Of a stretch of 64,000 nt of DNA, positions 44,105 through 53,905 are shown piece by piece (position 1 is the first letter of the stretch; each line of letters begins with the position of its first letter). Origin of the DNA: Paraburkholderia podalyriae. GTDB taxonomy: Bacteria; Pseudomonadota; Gammaproteobacteria; Burkholderiales; Burkholderiaceae. The position numbers and the translations under genes were made by a program. Below the pieces are notes generated by a model. That model had not been told where the DNA came from and made no database searches. It saw nothing but the letters and a program-made list of their open reading frames with translations. The DNA lies in assembly GCF_014397785.1 (NCBI RefSeq), contig NZ_VZQQ01000001.1, positions 372,001 to 436,000 on the forward strand, in the 5' to 3' direction.

Positions 44105-45529
44105 TCACATCTGGATCTCCACCGTCCCGCCGTCCTTGACGATGCCGGAGATGATCTGGCCGTTCGCGGTCTTCACGCGCACTTGCTGACCGGGCGACGC
44201 GTTGTTCATCGCGCTGCCCTCGGACGAAATCGAGAAACCGTCGCCGGCCGCGACGACCCGCACGGTCTGGCCGATCGCCACCGCCGACGCGCTCTTTAGC
44301 ATGTCGCGGCGCAGCGGCATGCCGCCCGCGATCCGCACGAGCGAGACCGAGCCGACCGCCTGCGACGGGTCGGTGACGATCGCCTGCGGCAGGCCGGTCA
44401 GGTCGCCGTCACGCGCGACCAGGTCGGCGGCCGTCAGCACTTCGCCCGGCGCCATCGCGCGGGCGGCCAGGTAATAGGTCGCATGCAGCGCGATGCGCGC
44501 CTGCAGATAAATGGTCCACGGCCGCTCGCCCGCGCAGCGCACGCCGACCGTCAGCCGGCCCCACAGGCGCGCGCCGGTCGGCATGAACGGTTCGAGCGAC
44601 GTGCACGCGGCGAGGCCGCGCGGAAACGCGGGCGCGACTGTAATGTCCACCTTGCCGGGCAAGCCGACGGCCTGCTGTTGCAGGAACGCGAGCGCGCTCG
44701 CGTGAATCGCTTCCGGGTCCTGCTGGCCGGGCAGCGGCGCCGGTTGCGCGGGCGGCGCGGCGGTACCGGTCTGCGGTGTTCTCTGTGCGATCGTGGCGGC
44801 GCTCGCCGGTTGGCGCGTGCCCGACGATGCGGCGGGCATTCCCGCGATCGCGGGATTGGCCGGCTGCCCGTGCACGGTCGCGACCGGCTTGCCATTCGCG
44901 CCCAACTGGGGCGGCTCGCCGCGCGACGCGAGACTGTCGAAACCGCCGCCTTGCGGCGGATTGGCCGCGACCGCGCGCGGATTCGCGAGGCCGACGGCCG
45001 AGCCCGCTTCGGCATTGACGCGCGCGACGCCCGACGCGCCCGTGCTGGCCGCCGGCGGAATCGTCACCACGCCGTTGGCGTCCGGTTTGAAGTTGGTGCG
45101 GATGATTGCCGGCGCGGCGGCGGGCTCGCCCGCGCCCGCAATGACGATCGCGCCGCTCGCGTTCGCGGCGCGCCCGAACGCATCGGTGTCGCGCGGGACG
45201 CTCGCGCGGCCGAGCGACTGCGCGCTCGCCGCGGCGAGCGATGCCGCCGACGCGCGGCGCTGCGCCGGCGTCTGAATCCGTTGCGCGAGATCGTTCAGCG
45301 CGGCGGGATTTTTCTCGGCGGGTCCTGGAATCACGATCGGGCCACCCGCATCCTGCGCCCGGGTCGTGGCCGGCAACAGCACGATGCCGCCCGCGACCCA
45401 TACCGCGACGTTCACGACCAGCCGCGTCAGGCAATGCGTCAGGCAACGCGCGAACGAGCGCCGCCCCGGCCGCGCGCCCACGCTCGTGCCGCTCGCACGC
45501 TGCGGCAAGGTGTTAGTGGGCTGGTCCAT
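44105..45529 (-). CDS. flgA: Flagellar P-ring assembly protein FlgA, with long N-terminal extension
   Basis: 474 aa from the ATG at 45529 (GGAGA upstream). FlgA is a periplasmic chaperone for P-ring protein FlgI. The conserved part begins near residue 275 (IHASALAFLQQQ) and ends with the SAF-type domain: APGEVLTAADLVARDGDL and GQTVRVVAAGDGFSI. Between a signal-like segment (about 30-58) and this core lie about 210 residues rich in Ala, Pro and Gly, absent from the E. coli protein (219 aa). It is divergent from flgB and 198 bp from flgM, so co-transcription is possible. Confidence 0.9.
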   Translation of the reverse strand: MDQPTNTLPQRASGTSVGARPGRRSFARCLTHCLTRLVVNVAVWVAGGIVLLPATTRAQDAGGPIVIPGPAEKNPAALNDLAQRIQTPAQRRASAASLAAASAQSLGRASVPRDTDAFGRAANASGAIVIAGAGEPAAAPAIIRTNFKPDANGVVTIPPAASTGASGVARVNAEAGSAVGLANPRAVAANPPQGGGFDSLASRGEPPQLGANGKPVATVHGQPANPAIAGMPAASSGTRQPASAATIAQRTPQTGTAAPPAQPAPLPGQQDPEAIHASALAFLQQQAVGLPGKVDITVAPAFPRGLAACTSLEPFMPTGARLWGRLTVGVRCAGERPWTIYLQARIALHATYYLAARAMAPGEVLTAADLVARDGDLTGLPQAIVTDPSQAVGSVSLVRIAGGMPLRRDMLKSASAVAIGQTVRVVAAGDGFSISSEGSAMNNASPGQQVRVKTANGQIISGIVKDGGTVEIQM

Positions 45530-45747
45530 CGCGGGTCTCCATCGAATGCATCGGTACGCCTTGCATTCTAGTGAGCACCCCTTGCGCGCAAACGTTGAAT
45601 AGAAGCCCCCTTTCCCGGTTATTCGTCCGATTGCCGCTTGCACGCGGCCCATAAGATGCATCACATGCAAAAAGGCCTTCGCACCCGCCGCGTGTCTCGC
45701 ACGATGCGCACACGGGACGACCTTGGAAACGTTCTCGGGAGATTCCC

Positions 45748-46245
45748 ATGCTCGACAAACTCGATGCCGAATTCGCGTTCGGCCGGCAGGCGATGGATGT
45801 ACGCGCATACCGGCAGGAACTGCTGTCGTCGAATATCGCGAACGCCGACACGCCCGGCTACAAGGCGCGCGATATCGACTTCGCGTCGTCGCTCGCCGGC
45901 GCGCTGAAGAAGACAGGCGGCAGCACCGCGGGCCAAGGCGCATCGAACGGCTCGACGCTCGCGATGACGCAACCCGCGGGCGCGACGAGCGGCATGTCGA
46001 TGAGCACCACCGAGGCCGGCCACATGAGCGGCAAGGCCACGCTGACGGCGACGGGCGGCAGCCCCGACGACTACGGCAACCTGCAATACCGGATTCCGCA
46101 GCAGCCGGCGCTCGACGGCAACACGGTCGATGTCGACACCGAGCGCGTGCAGTTCGCCGACAACACGGTGCACTTCGAGTCGGGTATGACGGTCGTGTCG
46201 AACCAGATCAAGACGATGTTGTCGGCGATCACGTCGGGCTCGTAA
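45748..46245 (+). CDS. flgB: Flagellar proximal rod protein FlgB
   Basis: 165 aa. The most proximal rod subunit, exported without a cleaved signal. The N-terminal motif SSNIANADTPGYKARDIDF and the C-terminal coiled segment (TVVSNQIKTMLSAI) form the rod helix bundle. GGGAGA precedes the ATG. First gene of the long plus-strand flgBCDEFGHIJ operon. Confidence 0.96.
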   Translation: MLDKLDAEFAFGRQAMDVRAYRQELLSSNIANADTPGYKARDIDFASSLAGALKKTGGSTAGQGASNGSTLAMTQPAGATSGMSMSTTEAGHMSGKATLTATGGSPDDYGNLQYRIPQQPALDGNTVDVDTERVQFADNTVHFESGMTVVSNQIKTMLSAITSGS

Positions 46246-46374
46246 GCCGGACAGGCCGCACGGCACACAAGCAGAGCGCATGGCGGCTGAATCCAGCCAG
46301 CCAGCGCGCAGGAAAACGAACGCTACGGGACTTAACGTAACGCCGGTGCGAACCGGCAGGAGAGGTCAGGAAAC

Positions 46375-46800
46375 ATGCCATCCCTGATGAACATTTTTGG
46401 TGTCGCGGGCTCCGCGATGTCGGCGCAATCGGAGCGGCTCAACGTGACGGCGTCGAACCTCGCCAACGCGGACAGCACGACCGGCCCCGACGGTCAGCCG
46501 TACAAGGCCAAGCAGGTCGTGTTCGCGGTGAACCCGCTCGGCGGCGCGCGCTCGGGCTCCGGCCAGCAGGTCGGCGGCGTGCAGGTGACCGGCGTCGTCG
46601 ACGATCCGTCGCCGATGAAGACCGCGTACGAACCCGGCAATCCGGCCGCCGACGCGAACGGCTACGTGACGCTGCCCAACGTCGACCCGGTGCAGGAGAT
46701 GGTCAACATGATCTCGGCCTCGCGCTCGTACCAGGCCAACGTCGAAACGCTGAACACCGCCAAAACCCTGATGCTGAAAACGCTCACGATCGGAACCTGA
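46375..46800 (+). CDS. flgC: Flagellar proximal rod protein FlgC
   Basis: 141 aa rod subunit, exported through the central channel. The N-terminal [17 protein letters not shown] and the C-terminal [20 protein letters not shown] are the paired helices shared by rod and hook proteins. Length is standard (134-140). AGGAGAGG lies 10 bp before the ATG. Confidence 0.97.
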   Translation: MPSLMNIFGVAGSAMSAQSERLNVTASNLANADSTTGPDGQPYKAKQVVFAVNPLGGARSGSGQQVGGVQVTGVVDDPSPMKTAYEPGNPAADANGYVTLPNVDPVQEMVNMISASRSYQANVETLNTAKTLMLKTLTIGT

Positions 46801-46810
46801 GGAGAGAGCC

Positions 46811-47533
46811 TTGACCACCAACACCACGATCGGCGGCAGCGGCACGACCGTTTCGCAGACGCTGCTCGACACGATGAACGGCACGAGCAGCGGCTCGAGT
46901 GCGACCAGCTCGACGAGCAGCACGTCCGGCACCTCGGCGACGGACCTGCAGAACACCTTCCTGCAGCTGCTCGTCGCGCAGATGAAGAACCAGGACCCGA
47001 CCAATCCGATGGACAGCTCGCAGATGACCTCGCAGCTCGCCCAGATCAGCACGGTGCAGGGCATCAGCCAGCTCAATACGTCGCTGTCGTCGCTGTCGAC
47101 GCAACTGTCGGCCGGCCAGCAGTCGCAGGCCGCGCTGCTGATCGGCTCGACCGTGCTCGCGTCGGGCAACACGATCACCGTGTCGAGCGGCAAAGCGAAC
47201 GAGTTCGGCGTCACGCTCGCGAACTCCGTCAGCGACCTGCAGGTCGTCGTGAAGAACTCGGCCGGCACGATCGTCAACACGATCGACCTCGGCAAGCAGT
47301 CGGCCGGCACGATTCCGGTCGGCTGGACGCCGACCGACTCGGCGGGCAACACGCTCGCCGACGGCACCTACACGATCACCGCAACCGGCACGATCAACGG
47401 CCAGCAGGCGACGGCCACCACGCTCACCGGCGCGACGGTCGAGAGCGTCGTGCAGCAGAGCGGCGGCACGCCGGGCCTCGTGCTGTCGAACGGCTCGACG
47501 GTCGGCCTGACCAGCGTCGCCGCGATCCTGTAA
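46811..47533 (+). CDS. flgD: Hook cap / scaffolding protein FlgD
   Basis: 240 aa from a TTG start with GGAGAGAG upstream. FlgD caps the growing hook and is later replaced by FlgK. The N-terminal half contains DLQNTFLQLLVAQMKNQDPT and NPMDSSQMTSQLAQISTVQG, the export and assembly region. The rest is Fn3-like and tudor-like, with VGWTPTDSAGNTLADGTYT. Ten bases after flgC. Confidence 0.96.
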   Translation: MTTNTTIGGSGTTVSQTLLDTMNGTSSGSSATSSTSSTSGTSATDLQNTFLQLLVAQMKNQDPTNPMDSSQMTSQLAQISTVQGISQLNTSLSSLSTQLSAGQQSQAALLIGSTVLASGNTITVSSGKANEFGVTLANSVSDLQVVVKNSAGTIVNTIDLGKQSAGTIPVGWTPTDSAGNTLADGTYTITATGTINGQQATATTLTGATVESVVQQSGGTPGLVLSNGSTVGLTSVAAIL

Positions 47534-47576
47534 GCCGCATCCATCCAGTTACGACTTTGCAGATACGGAGTACGTC

Positions 47577-49091
47577 ATGAGTTACCAAACAGGTTTGAGC
47601 GGTCTGTCGGCGTCGTCGAGCGATCTCGACGTGATCGGCAACAACATCGCCAACGCCAACACGGTTGGCTTCAAGAGCGGCACCGCGGAATTCGCCGACA
47701 TGTACGCCAATTCGGTCGCGACCGCGGTGAGCCAGCAGATCGGTATCGGCACGAAGCTCGCCGAAGTGCAGCAGCAGTTCTCGCAAGGCACGATCAACAC
47801 GACGAACCAGGCGCTGAACGTCGCGGTCAACGGCAATGGCTTCTTCCAGATGTCGAACAACGGCACGCTGACCTATTCGCGCAACGGCGTGTTCCAGCTC
47901 GACAAGAACGGCTTCATCACGAACGCGCAGGGCCTCGATCTGATGGGCTACGCGGCCAATAGCTCGGGCATCATCAACACCGCGCAGACCGTGCCGCTGA
48001 CGGTGCCGACCGCGAACATCGCGCCGAAGGCGACCACCTCGATCACCGCGGGCCTGAACCTGAACGCGCAGGACAACCTCATGCTCGGCGCGCCGACCGC
48101 CACGGCCGGCGCCGGCAACACCGGTACGCTGAACACGACCGGCGCGACGATCACCAACGCGGCCGCCGGCACCAACACCGACAAGTACACGATCAACTTC
48201 ACGAGCCCGACCACCTACACGGTCACGGACAACACGCTCGGCACGACCACGGCGTCGCAGAACTACACGGCCGGCACGGCGATCACGCTCGGCAACGGCG
48301 AAAGCATTACGTTCAGCGGCACGCCGGCCGCCACCGACACCTACACGATCACGCAGAACCCGACCACGTTCAACCAGAGCAGCTCGTCGACTTACAACTA
48401 TTCGACGAGCACGACCGTCTACGATACGCTCGGCGGCTCGCAGACGGTCAACATGTACTTCGCGAAGACGGGCTCGGGCACGTGGAACGTATACGCTGGC
48501 CCGTCGACCGGCACCGCGAAGCTGATCGGCACGGCGAACTTCAATTCGTCGGGCACGCTGGTCAGCACGACCGACGCGACGACCGGCCTCGCGACCGCGA
48601 CGCTCGGCGCGTTCACCATGTCGATCCCGACCACCGACGGTTCGGGCACGCCGCAGAACGTCACGCTGAACATGGCCGGCACCACGCAGTATGGCGGCAA
48701 GGACGGCGTGAACAGCCTGTCGACCGACGGCTTCGCGGCGGGCCAACTGACGAGCTTCACGGTCGGCTCCGACGGCACGCTGACCGGCAACTACTCGAAC
48801 GGCGAGACCGCGGCGCTCGGCCAGATCGTGCTGGCGAACTTCTCGAACGAGAACGGCCTCGTCGATCTCGGCAACAACGAGTACGGTCAGACGGCTGCCT
48901 CGGGCGTCGCGCAGATTTCGACGCCGGGCTCGACCAACCACGGCGTGCTGCAAGGCGGCGCGGTCGAGAACTCGAACGTCGATCTGACGAGCGAGCTGGT
49001 CAATCTGATCACCGCGCAGCGCAACTACCAGGCGAACGCGCAGACGATCAAGACCCAGCAGGCCGTCGACCAGACCCTGATCAACCTGTAA
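47577..49091 (+). CDS. flgE: Flagellar hook protein FlgE
   Basis: 504 aa. Polymerises into the universal joint. The N-terminus SYQTGLSGLSASSSDLDVIG and NNIANANTVGFKSG, and the C-terminus SELVNLITAQRNYQANAQTI, are the conserved helix pair; the Thr/Asn-rich middle (about 150-400) forms outer domains and exceeds the E. coli protein (402 aa) by about 100 residues. Length is controlled by FliK, encoded at the right end of this window. Confidence 0.97.
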   Translation: MSYQTGLSGLSASSSDLDVIGNNIANANTVGFKSGTAEFADMYANSVATAVSQQIGIGTKLAEVQQQFSQGTINTTNQALNVAVNGNGFFQMSNNGTLTYSRNGVFQLDKNGFITNAQGLDLMGYAANSSGIINTAQTVPLTVPTANIAPKATTSITAGLNLNAQDNLMLGAPTATAGAGNTGTLNTTGATITNAAAGTNTDKYTINFTSPTTYTVTDNTLGTTTASQNYTAGTAITLGNGESITFSGTPAATDTYTITQNPTTFNQSSSSTYNYSTSTTVYDTLGGSQTVNMYFAKTGSGTWNVYAGPSTGTAKLIGTANFNSSGTLVSTTDATTGLATATLGAFTMSIPTTDGSGTPQNVTLNMAGTTQYGGKDGVNSLSTDGFAAGQLTSFTVGSDGTLTGNYSNGETAALGQIVLANFSNENGLVDLGNNEYGQTAASGVAQISTPGSTNHGVLQGGAVENSNVDLTSELVNLITAQRNYQANAQTIKTQQAVDQTLINL

Positions 49092-49108
49092 GCCAACGGG
49101 ACCTCTTC

Positions 49109-49867
49109 ATGGATCGGCTGATCTACACCGCGATGTCGGGCAGCGCGCAGGCGCTCGAACAGCAGGCGATCGTCGCGAACAACCTCGCGAACGCGTCGAC
49201 CACGGGCTTTCGCGCGCAGCTCGAAACCTTCCGCGCCGTGCCGATGTCGTTCGGCGACGGCAGCACGGTCAACGACGACACGACCCGCACGTTCGTGCTG
49301 TCGTCGACACCGGGCGCCGACTACACGCCGGGGCCGATCCAGCAGACCGGCAATCCGCTCGACGTCGCGATTCAGGGGCCGGGCTGGCTGTCGGTGCAGA
49401 CCGCCGACGGCAACGAGGCCTACACGCGCGCGGGCAATCTGCACATCGACGAAAACGGCCAGCTCGTGAACGCGACCAATCAGGTCGTGCTCGGCAACGG
49501 CGGGCCGGTATCGGTGCCGCCGGGCGCGCAGATCACGATCGGCAAGGACGGCACGGTGTCGGCGCTGACGCCGGGCGATCCGCCCACCGCTGTCGTCACC
49601 GTCGATCAACTGAAGCTGGTCAATCCCGATCCGCAGTCGCTCGCGCGCGGCGATGACGGTCTGTTTCGTACCGCCGACGGCAACCCCGCCGACGCCGATC
49701 CGACCGTGACGCTCGCGCCGGCGTCGCTCGAAGGCAGCAACGTGAATCCGGTCAGCGCGATGGTCTCGATGATCACCAACGCGCGCCAGTTCCAGATGCA
49801 GACGCAGTTGCTGGAAAACGCCGACAAGAACGATCAGTCCGCCAACCAGCTGCTCAGCTTCAGCTAA
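49109..49867 (+). CDS. flgF: Flagellar proximal rod protein FlgF
   Basis: 252 aa from the ATG at 49109. Rod subunit with MDRLIYTAMSGSAQALEQQA and NNLANASTTGFRAQ at the N-terminus, and NPVSAMVSMITNARQFQMQT at the C-terminus. The start has only a weak ribosome site, but it lies 17 bp after flgE and may rely on coupling. Length matches the family (about 250). Confidence 0.96.
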   Translation: MDRLIYTAMSGSAQALEQQAIVANNLANASTTGFRAQLETFRAVPMSFGDGSTVNDDTTRTFVLSSTPGADYTPGPIQQTGNPLDVAIQGPGWLSVQTADGNEAYTRAGNLHIDENGQLVNATNQVVLGNGGPVSVPPGAQITIGKDGTVSALTPGDPPTAVVTVDQLKLVNPDPQSLARGDDGLFRTADGNPADADPTVTLAPASLEGSNVNPVSAMVSMITNARQFQMQTQLLENADKNDQSANQLLSFS

Positions 49868-49921
49868 CGGCTTGCCACGGAGTGCGCTACGAGGCGCGCC
49901 CCGGACTTTGGAGAACCATAA

Positions 49922-50710
49922 GTGAACCGCTCACTCTACATCGCCGCTACCGGCATGAATGCGCAACAGGCGCAGATGGACGTGATCTCGAACAACCTCG
50001 CGAACGTCAGCACCAACGGCTTCAAGGGCTCGCGCGCGGTGTTCGAAGATCTGCTGTACCAGACCATCCGCCAGCCGGGCGCGAACTCGACGCAGCAAAC
50101 CGAGCTGCCGTCCGGCATCCAGCTCGGCACCGGCGTGCAGCAGGTCGCGACCGAGCGCCTGTACACGCAGGGCAACCTGCAGCAGACCGGCAACTCCAAG
50201 GACGTCGCGATCAACGGCGCCGGCTTCTTCCAGGTGCAAATGCCCGACGGCACGACCGCCTACACGCGCGACGGCTCGTTCCAGACCAACGCGCAAGGTC
50301 AGCTCGTCACGTCGAGCGGCTACCAGGTGATTCCGGCAATCACGATCCCGACCAATGCGACCTCGCTGACGATCGGCAGCGATGGTGTGGTGTCGATCAC
50401 CGTGTCGGGATCGAGCAACACGCAGCAGCTCGGCTCGATGCAGGTCGCGACCTTCATCAACCCGGCCGGCCTCGACGCGAAGGGCGAGAACCTGTTCTCT
50501 GAGACCGCGTCGTCGGGTGCGCCGAACGTGGCGCAGCCGGGCCTGAACGGCTCGGGCACGCTCAACCAGGGTTACGTGGAAGCGTCGAACGTGAACGTCG
50601 TGCAGGAGCTGGTGAACATGATCCAGACGCAGCGCGCGTACGAAATCAACAGCAAGGCCGTGACGACCTCCGACCAGATGCTGCAGACCTTGAGCCAGAT
50701 GCAGGTTTGA
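49922..50710 (+). CDS. flgG: Flagellar distal rod protein FlgG
   Basis: 262 aa from a GTG with GGAGA upstream. Main component of the distal rod. [20 protein letters not shown] and [17 protein letters not shown] are nearly invariant in this family; the C-terminus has [20 protein letters not shown]. Standard length (260). Confidence 0.98.
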   Translation: MNRSLYIAATGMNAQQAQMDVISNNLANVSTNGFKGSRAVFEDLLYQTIRQPGANSTQQTELPSGIQLGTGVQQVATERLYTQGNLQQTGNSKDVAINGAGFFQVQMPDGTTAYTRDGSFQTNAQGQLVTSSGYQVIPAITIPTNATSLTIGSDGVVSITVSGSSNTQQLGSMQVATFINPAGLDAKGENLFSETASSGAPNVAQPGLNGSGTLNQGYVEASNVNVVQELVNMIQTQRAYEINSKAVTTSDQMLQTLSQMQV

Positions 50711-50736
50711 GGACTGGAAATTTAAGGCGGTCAACG

Positions 50737-51438
50737 ATGATGTCGCATTCCACTCGCACTCCGGTTCATTCGCGCACGGCCGAGGCGCTCGTGCAGCTCG
50801 CGCTGCTCGCCGCGCTCGGCGGCTGCGCACTCGTGCCGAAGCAACCGATCACGCAGCAACCGATGACCGCGCTGCCGCCGCTGCCGCCGCAGGCGCAGGC
50901 GCCGGGCTCGATCTACAACCCGGGCTACGCGGGCCGTCCGTTGTTCGAAGACCAGCGGCCGCGCAACGTGGGCGACATCATCACGATCGTGATCGCCGAG
51001 AACATCAACGCGACGAAGTCGTCCGGCGCGAATGCGAACCGCAACGGCAGCACGAGCTTCAACGTACCGACCGCGGGCTTTCTCGGCGGCCTGTTCGCCA
51101 AGACCAACCTGAGCGCGACCGGCGCCAACGGTTTTGCCGGCACCGGCGGCGCGAACGCGTCGAATACGTTCAACGGCACGATCACCGTGACCGTGACCGG
51201 CGTGCAGGCGAACGGCAACCTGATCGTCAGCGGTGAGAAACAGATGCTGATCAATCAGGGCAACGAATTCGTGCGCTTTTCCGGTGTCGTGAATCCCAAT
51301 ACGATTTCGAGTCTGAACGCCGTGTACTCGACCCAGGTCGCCGACGCGAAAATCGAATACTCCGCGAAGGGTTACATAAACGAAGCGGAGAACATGGGCT
51401 GGCTGCAGCGGTTCTTCCTCAACGTGGCGCCGTGGTGA
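50737..51438 (+). CDS. flgH: Flagellar L-ring protein FlgH
   Basis: 233 aa from the ATG at 50737 (another ATG follows directly). Outer-membrane lipoprotein that forms the L-ring bushing. Lipobox LGGC gives Cys30 as lipidated residue. The mature part contains [20 protein letters not shown] and [18 protein letters not shown], typical of FlgH, and ends [13 protein letters not shown]. Overlaps or abuts flgI. Confidence 0.97.
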   Translation: MMSHSTRTPVHSRTAEALVQLALLAALGGCALVPKQPITQQPMTALPPLPPQAQAPGSIYNPGYAGRPLFEDQRPRNVGDIITIVIAENINATKSSGANANRNGSTSFNVPTAGFLGGLFAKTNLSATGANGFAGTGGANASNTFNGTITVTVTGVQANGNLIVSGEKQMLINQGNEFVRFSGVVNPNTISSLNAVYSTQVADAKIEYSAKGYINEAENMGWLQRFFLNVAPW

Positions 51439-51440
51439 TC

Positions 51441-52610
51441 ATGGGTATCGTCTTCCACACGCTGTCGCGCGCGGGCCGCGCACTGATGTTCGTCGCGCTC
51501 GCCTGCGCGGCGCTGCCGGCCGCCACGCCCGCGCACGCGGAGCGCCTGAAGGACCTCGCGCAGATCCAGGGCGTGCGCGACAACCCGCTGATCGGCTACG
51601 GCCTCGTGGTCGGCCTCGACGGCACCGGCGACCAGACCACGCAGACGCCGTTCACCACGCAGACGCTCGCGAACATGCTCGCGAACCTCGGCATCTCGAT
51701 CAACAACCAGGCGGCGGGCTCGAGCAACTCGCAGTCGTCGCTGTCGAATATCCAGCTGAAGAACGTCGCCGCCGTGATGGTGACCGCGGTGTTGCCGCCG
51801 TTCGCGCGGCCCGGCGAAGCGATCGACATCACGGTATCGTCGCTGGGCAATGCGAAGAGCCTGCGCGGCGGCACGCTGCTGCTGACGCCGCTGAAGGGCG
51901 CCGACGGCCAGGTGTATGCACTCGGCCAGGGCAACGTCGCAGTCGGCGGCGCGGGCGCGAGCGCGAACGGCAGCAAGGTGCAGGTCAACCAGCTGGCCGC
52001 GGGGCGCATCACCAGCGGCGCGATCGTCGAGCGCTCAGTGCCGACCGCGGTGTCGCAGGCGGGCACGATGCAGCTCGACCTGAACGACATGGACTACGAC
52101 ACCACGCAGCGCGTCGTCGCGGCGATCGACAATGCGTTCGGCGGTGGTACCGCGACCGCGCTCGACGGCCGCACGATCCAGCTGCGCGCGCCGGCCGATC
52201 CGCAGCAGCAGGTCTCGTTCATGGCGCAATTGCAGAACCTCGAAGTGCGGCCCGCGCAGGCGGCCGCGAAGGTCATCCTGAACGCCCGCACCGGCTCGAT
52301 CGTGATGAACCAGATGGTGAGCCTGCAGAACTGCGCGGTCGCGCACGGCAATCTGTCGGTCGTGATCAATACACAGCCGGTGGTGAGCCAGCCGGGCGCG
52401 TTCTCGAACGGCCGCACGGTGGTCGCGCAGCAGTCGCAGATCCAGATGAAGCAGGACAACGGCGCGCTCAAACTCGTGAACGCCGGTGCGAATCTCGCCG
52501 ACGTGGTGAAGGCGCTCAACGCGCTCGGTGCGACGCCCGCGGATCTGATGTCGATTCTGCAGGCCATGAAAGCAGCCGGCGCGTTGCGCGCCGACCTTGA
52601 AATCATCTAA
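51441..52610 (+). CDS. flgI: Flagellar P-ring protein FlgI
   Basis: 389 aa from the ATG at 51441; GTGs at 51432 and 51435, overlapping flgH, are possible. Periplasmic P-ring subunit with a signal peptide ending near [12 protein letters not shown]. Family hallmarks: [20 protein letters not shown] and GLDGTGDQT near the N-terminus of the mature chain, and [20 protein letters not shown] at the end. Needs the chaperone FlgA. Confidence 0.97.
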   Translation: MGIVFHTLSRAGRALMFVALACAALPAATPAHAERLKDLAQIQGVRDNPLIGYGLVVGLDGTGDQTTQTPFTTQTLANMLANLGISINNQAAGSSNSQSSLSNIQLKNVAAVMVTAVLPPFARPGEAIDITVSSLGNAKSLRGGTLLLTPLKGADGQVYALGQGNVAVGGAGASANGSKVQVNQLAAGRITSGAIVERSVPTAVSQAGTMQLDLNDMDYDTTQRVVAAIDNAFGGGTATALDGRTIQLRAPADPQQQVSFMAQLQNLEVRPAQAAAKVILNARTGSIVMNQMVSLQNCAVAHGNLSVVINTQPVVSQPGAFSNGRTVVAQQSQIQMKQDNGALKLVNAGANLADVVKALNALGATPADLMSILQAMKAAGALRADLEII

Positions 52611-52622
52611 GGAGCACGCCAG

Positions 52623-53627
52623 ATGAATTCCGATACGACCAATAGCGTAAACTCCGCCAACGATCTGACCAGCCGGTTCGCGCTAGACGTGCAGGGCTTC
52701 GGCGCACTGAGCGCGCAGGCAAAAGCGTCGCCGCAAGCCGGCATGAAGATGGCCGCGCAGCAGTTCGACGCCGTGTTCACGCAGATGATGCTCAAGAGCA
52801 TGCGCGATGCGACGCCGCATGACGGTCCGTTCGATTCGCACGACACCGCGACCTTCACGTCGATGATGGATCAGCAGATGGCGCAGCAGCTGTCGAAGAA
52901 GGGCATCGGCGTCGCCGACGCGATGCTCAAACAGCTGATGCGCAACCAGGGCATGCAGGTGGATGGCGCGAACGGCGCGGGCGCGGCGGGCGGTCTCGCC
53001 GGCATGACCAACGCGCTCGGTGGCGGTAGCGGCGGCGACCAAGGCCAGAGCGCGGCGCTGAACGCGCTCGCGCGCGCCTACGGCAACGCCCACACAAACG
53101 GCCAGCTCGCGCTCGGCCGCGCCTACTCGGCCAATAGCGCGCTGACGCCGCCGGTGCGCGGCGACGGCAGTTCGCCGAAGGTCGACGCGTTCGTCGACAA
53201 GCTCGCCGCGCCGGCGCAGGCCGCGAGCGCGGCGACGGGCATTCCGGCGCGCTTCATCATCGGTCAGGCCGCGCTCGAATCGGGCTGGGGCAAGAGCGAG
53301 ATCAAGAAGGCCGACGGCACGACCAGCCATAACGTGTTCGGCATCAAGGCGGGCAACGACTGGACCGGCAAGACCGTGTCGACAGTCACGACCGAATACG
53401 TGAACGGCAAGCCGCATCGCACGGTCGAGAAATTCCGCGCGTACGACTCGTACGATGAAGCGATGACCGATTACGCGAGCATGTTGAAAAACAACCCGCG
53501 TTACGCGCAGGTGATCAATTCGTCGCGCGACGTCAACGGCTTTGCGAACGGCATGCAGCGCGCCGGTTATGCAACCGATCCGCATTACGCGAAAAAGCTG
53601 ATGTCGATCATGCAGAAAATGGGCTGA
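52623..53627 (+). CDS. flgJ: Rod cap / peptidoglycan hydrolase FlgJ
   Basis: 334 aa, the bifunctional type. The N-terminal part (about 1-105) is the rod cap (QQFDAVFTQMMLKSMRDATP). The C-terminal part (about 180-334) is a glucosaminidase-fold muramidase: PARFIIGQAALESGWGKSEI with the catalytic Glu, and SHNVFGIKAGNDW. A Gly/Ala-rich linker joins them. It cuts the peptidoglycan so the rod can pass. AAGGAGCACG precedes the ATG. Last gene of the flgB operon. Confidence 0.97.
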   Translation: MNSDTTNSVNSANDLTSRFALDVQGFGALSAQAKASPQAGMKMAAQQFDAVFTQMMLKSMRDATPHDGPFDSHDTATFTSMMDQQMAQQLSKKGIGVADAMLKQLMRNQGMQVDGANGAGAAGGLAGMTNALGGGSGGDQGQSAALNALARAYGNAHTNGQLALGRAYSANSALTPPVRGDGSSPKVDAFVDKLAAPAQAASAATGIPARFIIGQAALESGWGKSEIKKADGTTSHNVFGIKAGNDWTGKTVSTVTTEYVNGKPHRTVEKFRAYDSYDEAMTDYASMLKNNPRYAQVINSSRDVNGFANGMQRAGYATDPHYAKKLMSIMQKMG

Positions 53628-53637
53628 TTAGAAACAA

Positions 53638-53660
53638 TGCACGCGACGAGGCCGCGTGCA
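53638..53660 (+). terminator. Stem-loop after flgJ
   Basis: TGCACGCG-7 nt-CGCGTGCA, 8-bp stem, without a T-run. Located just past flgJ and before the sigma-28 promoter of the ycgR-like gene. Confidence 0.5.
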
Positions 53661-53745
53661 TAAAACGAACAAAATCACGGAAAATGGGGCGGATACGGTT
53701 TTAACGTTTGCGCGAGATTTCCGGCAAATATTTAATAGAAGCCCC

Positions 53746-53772
53746 TAAATTTTGGCTGGATGCTGCCGCTAA
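53746..53772 (+). promoter_or_regulatory. Sigma-28 promoter of the ycgR-like gene
   Basis: TAAATTTT, 11-bp spacer, GCCGCTAA. It lies about 130 bp before the chosen start codon, and 64 bp before the alternative start at 53837. Confidence 0.8.
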
Positions 53773-53905
53773 CGAGTTAGACCCGATACCGGAATAGCGC
53801 TGTAAGGTCCGGTCGAACGCGTGTGGTGCGGCTTGCATGAAGACCCTCAGAGTCGACGGCCAGGCCGTGGCACATGCCCGCAAGAACATGCTTACCGGCA
53901 AGCCC

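Noticed and set aside
45598-53745. The 12-mer AATAGAAGCCCC upstream of flgB (45598) and of the ycgR-like gene (53734)
   Set aside because: A shared 12-mer is expected by chance many times in 64 kb; without other copies before flagellar genes it is not evidence of an operator.
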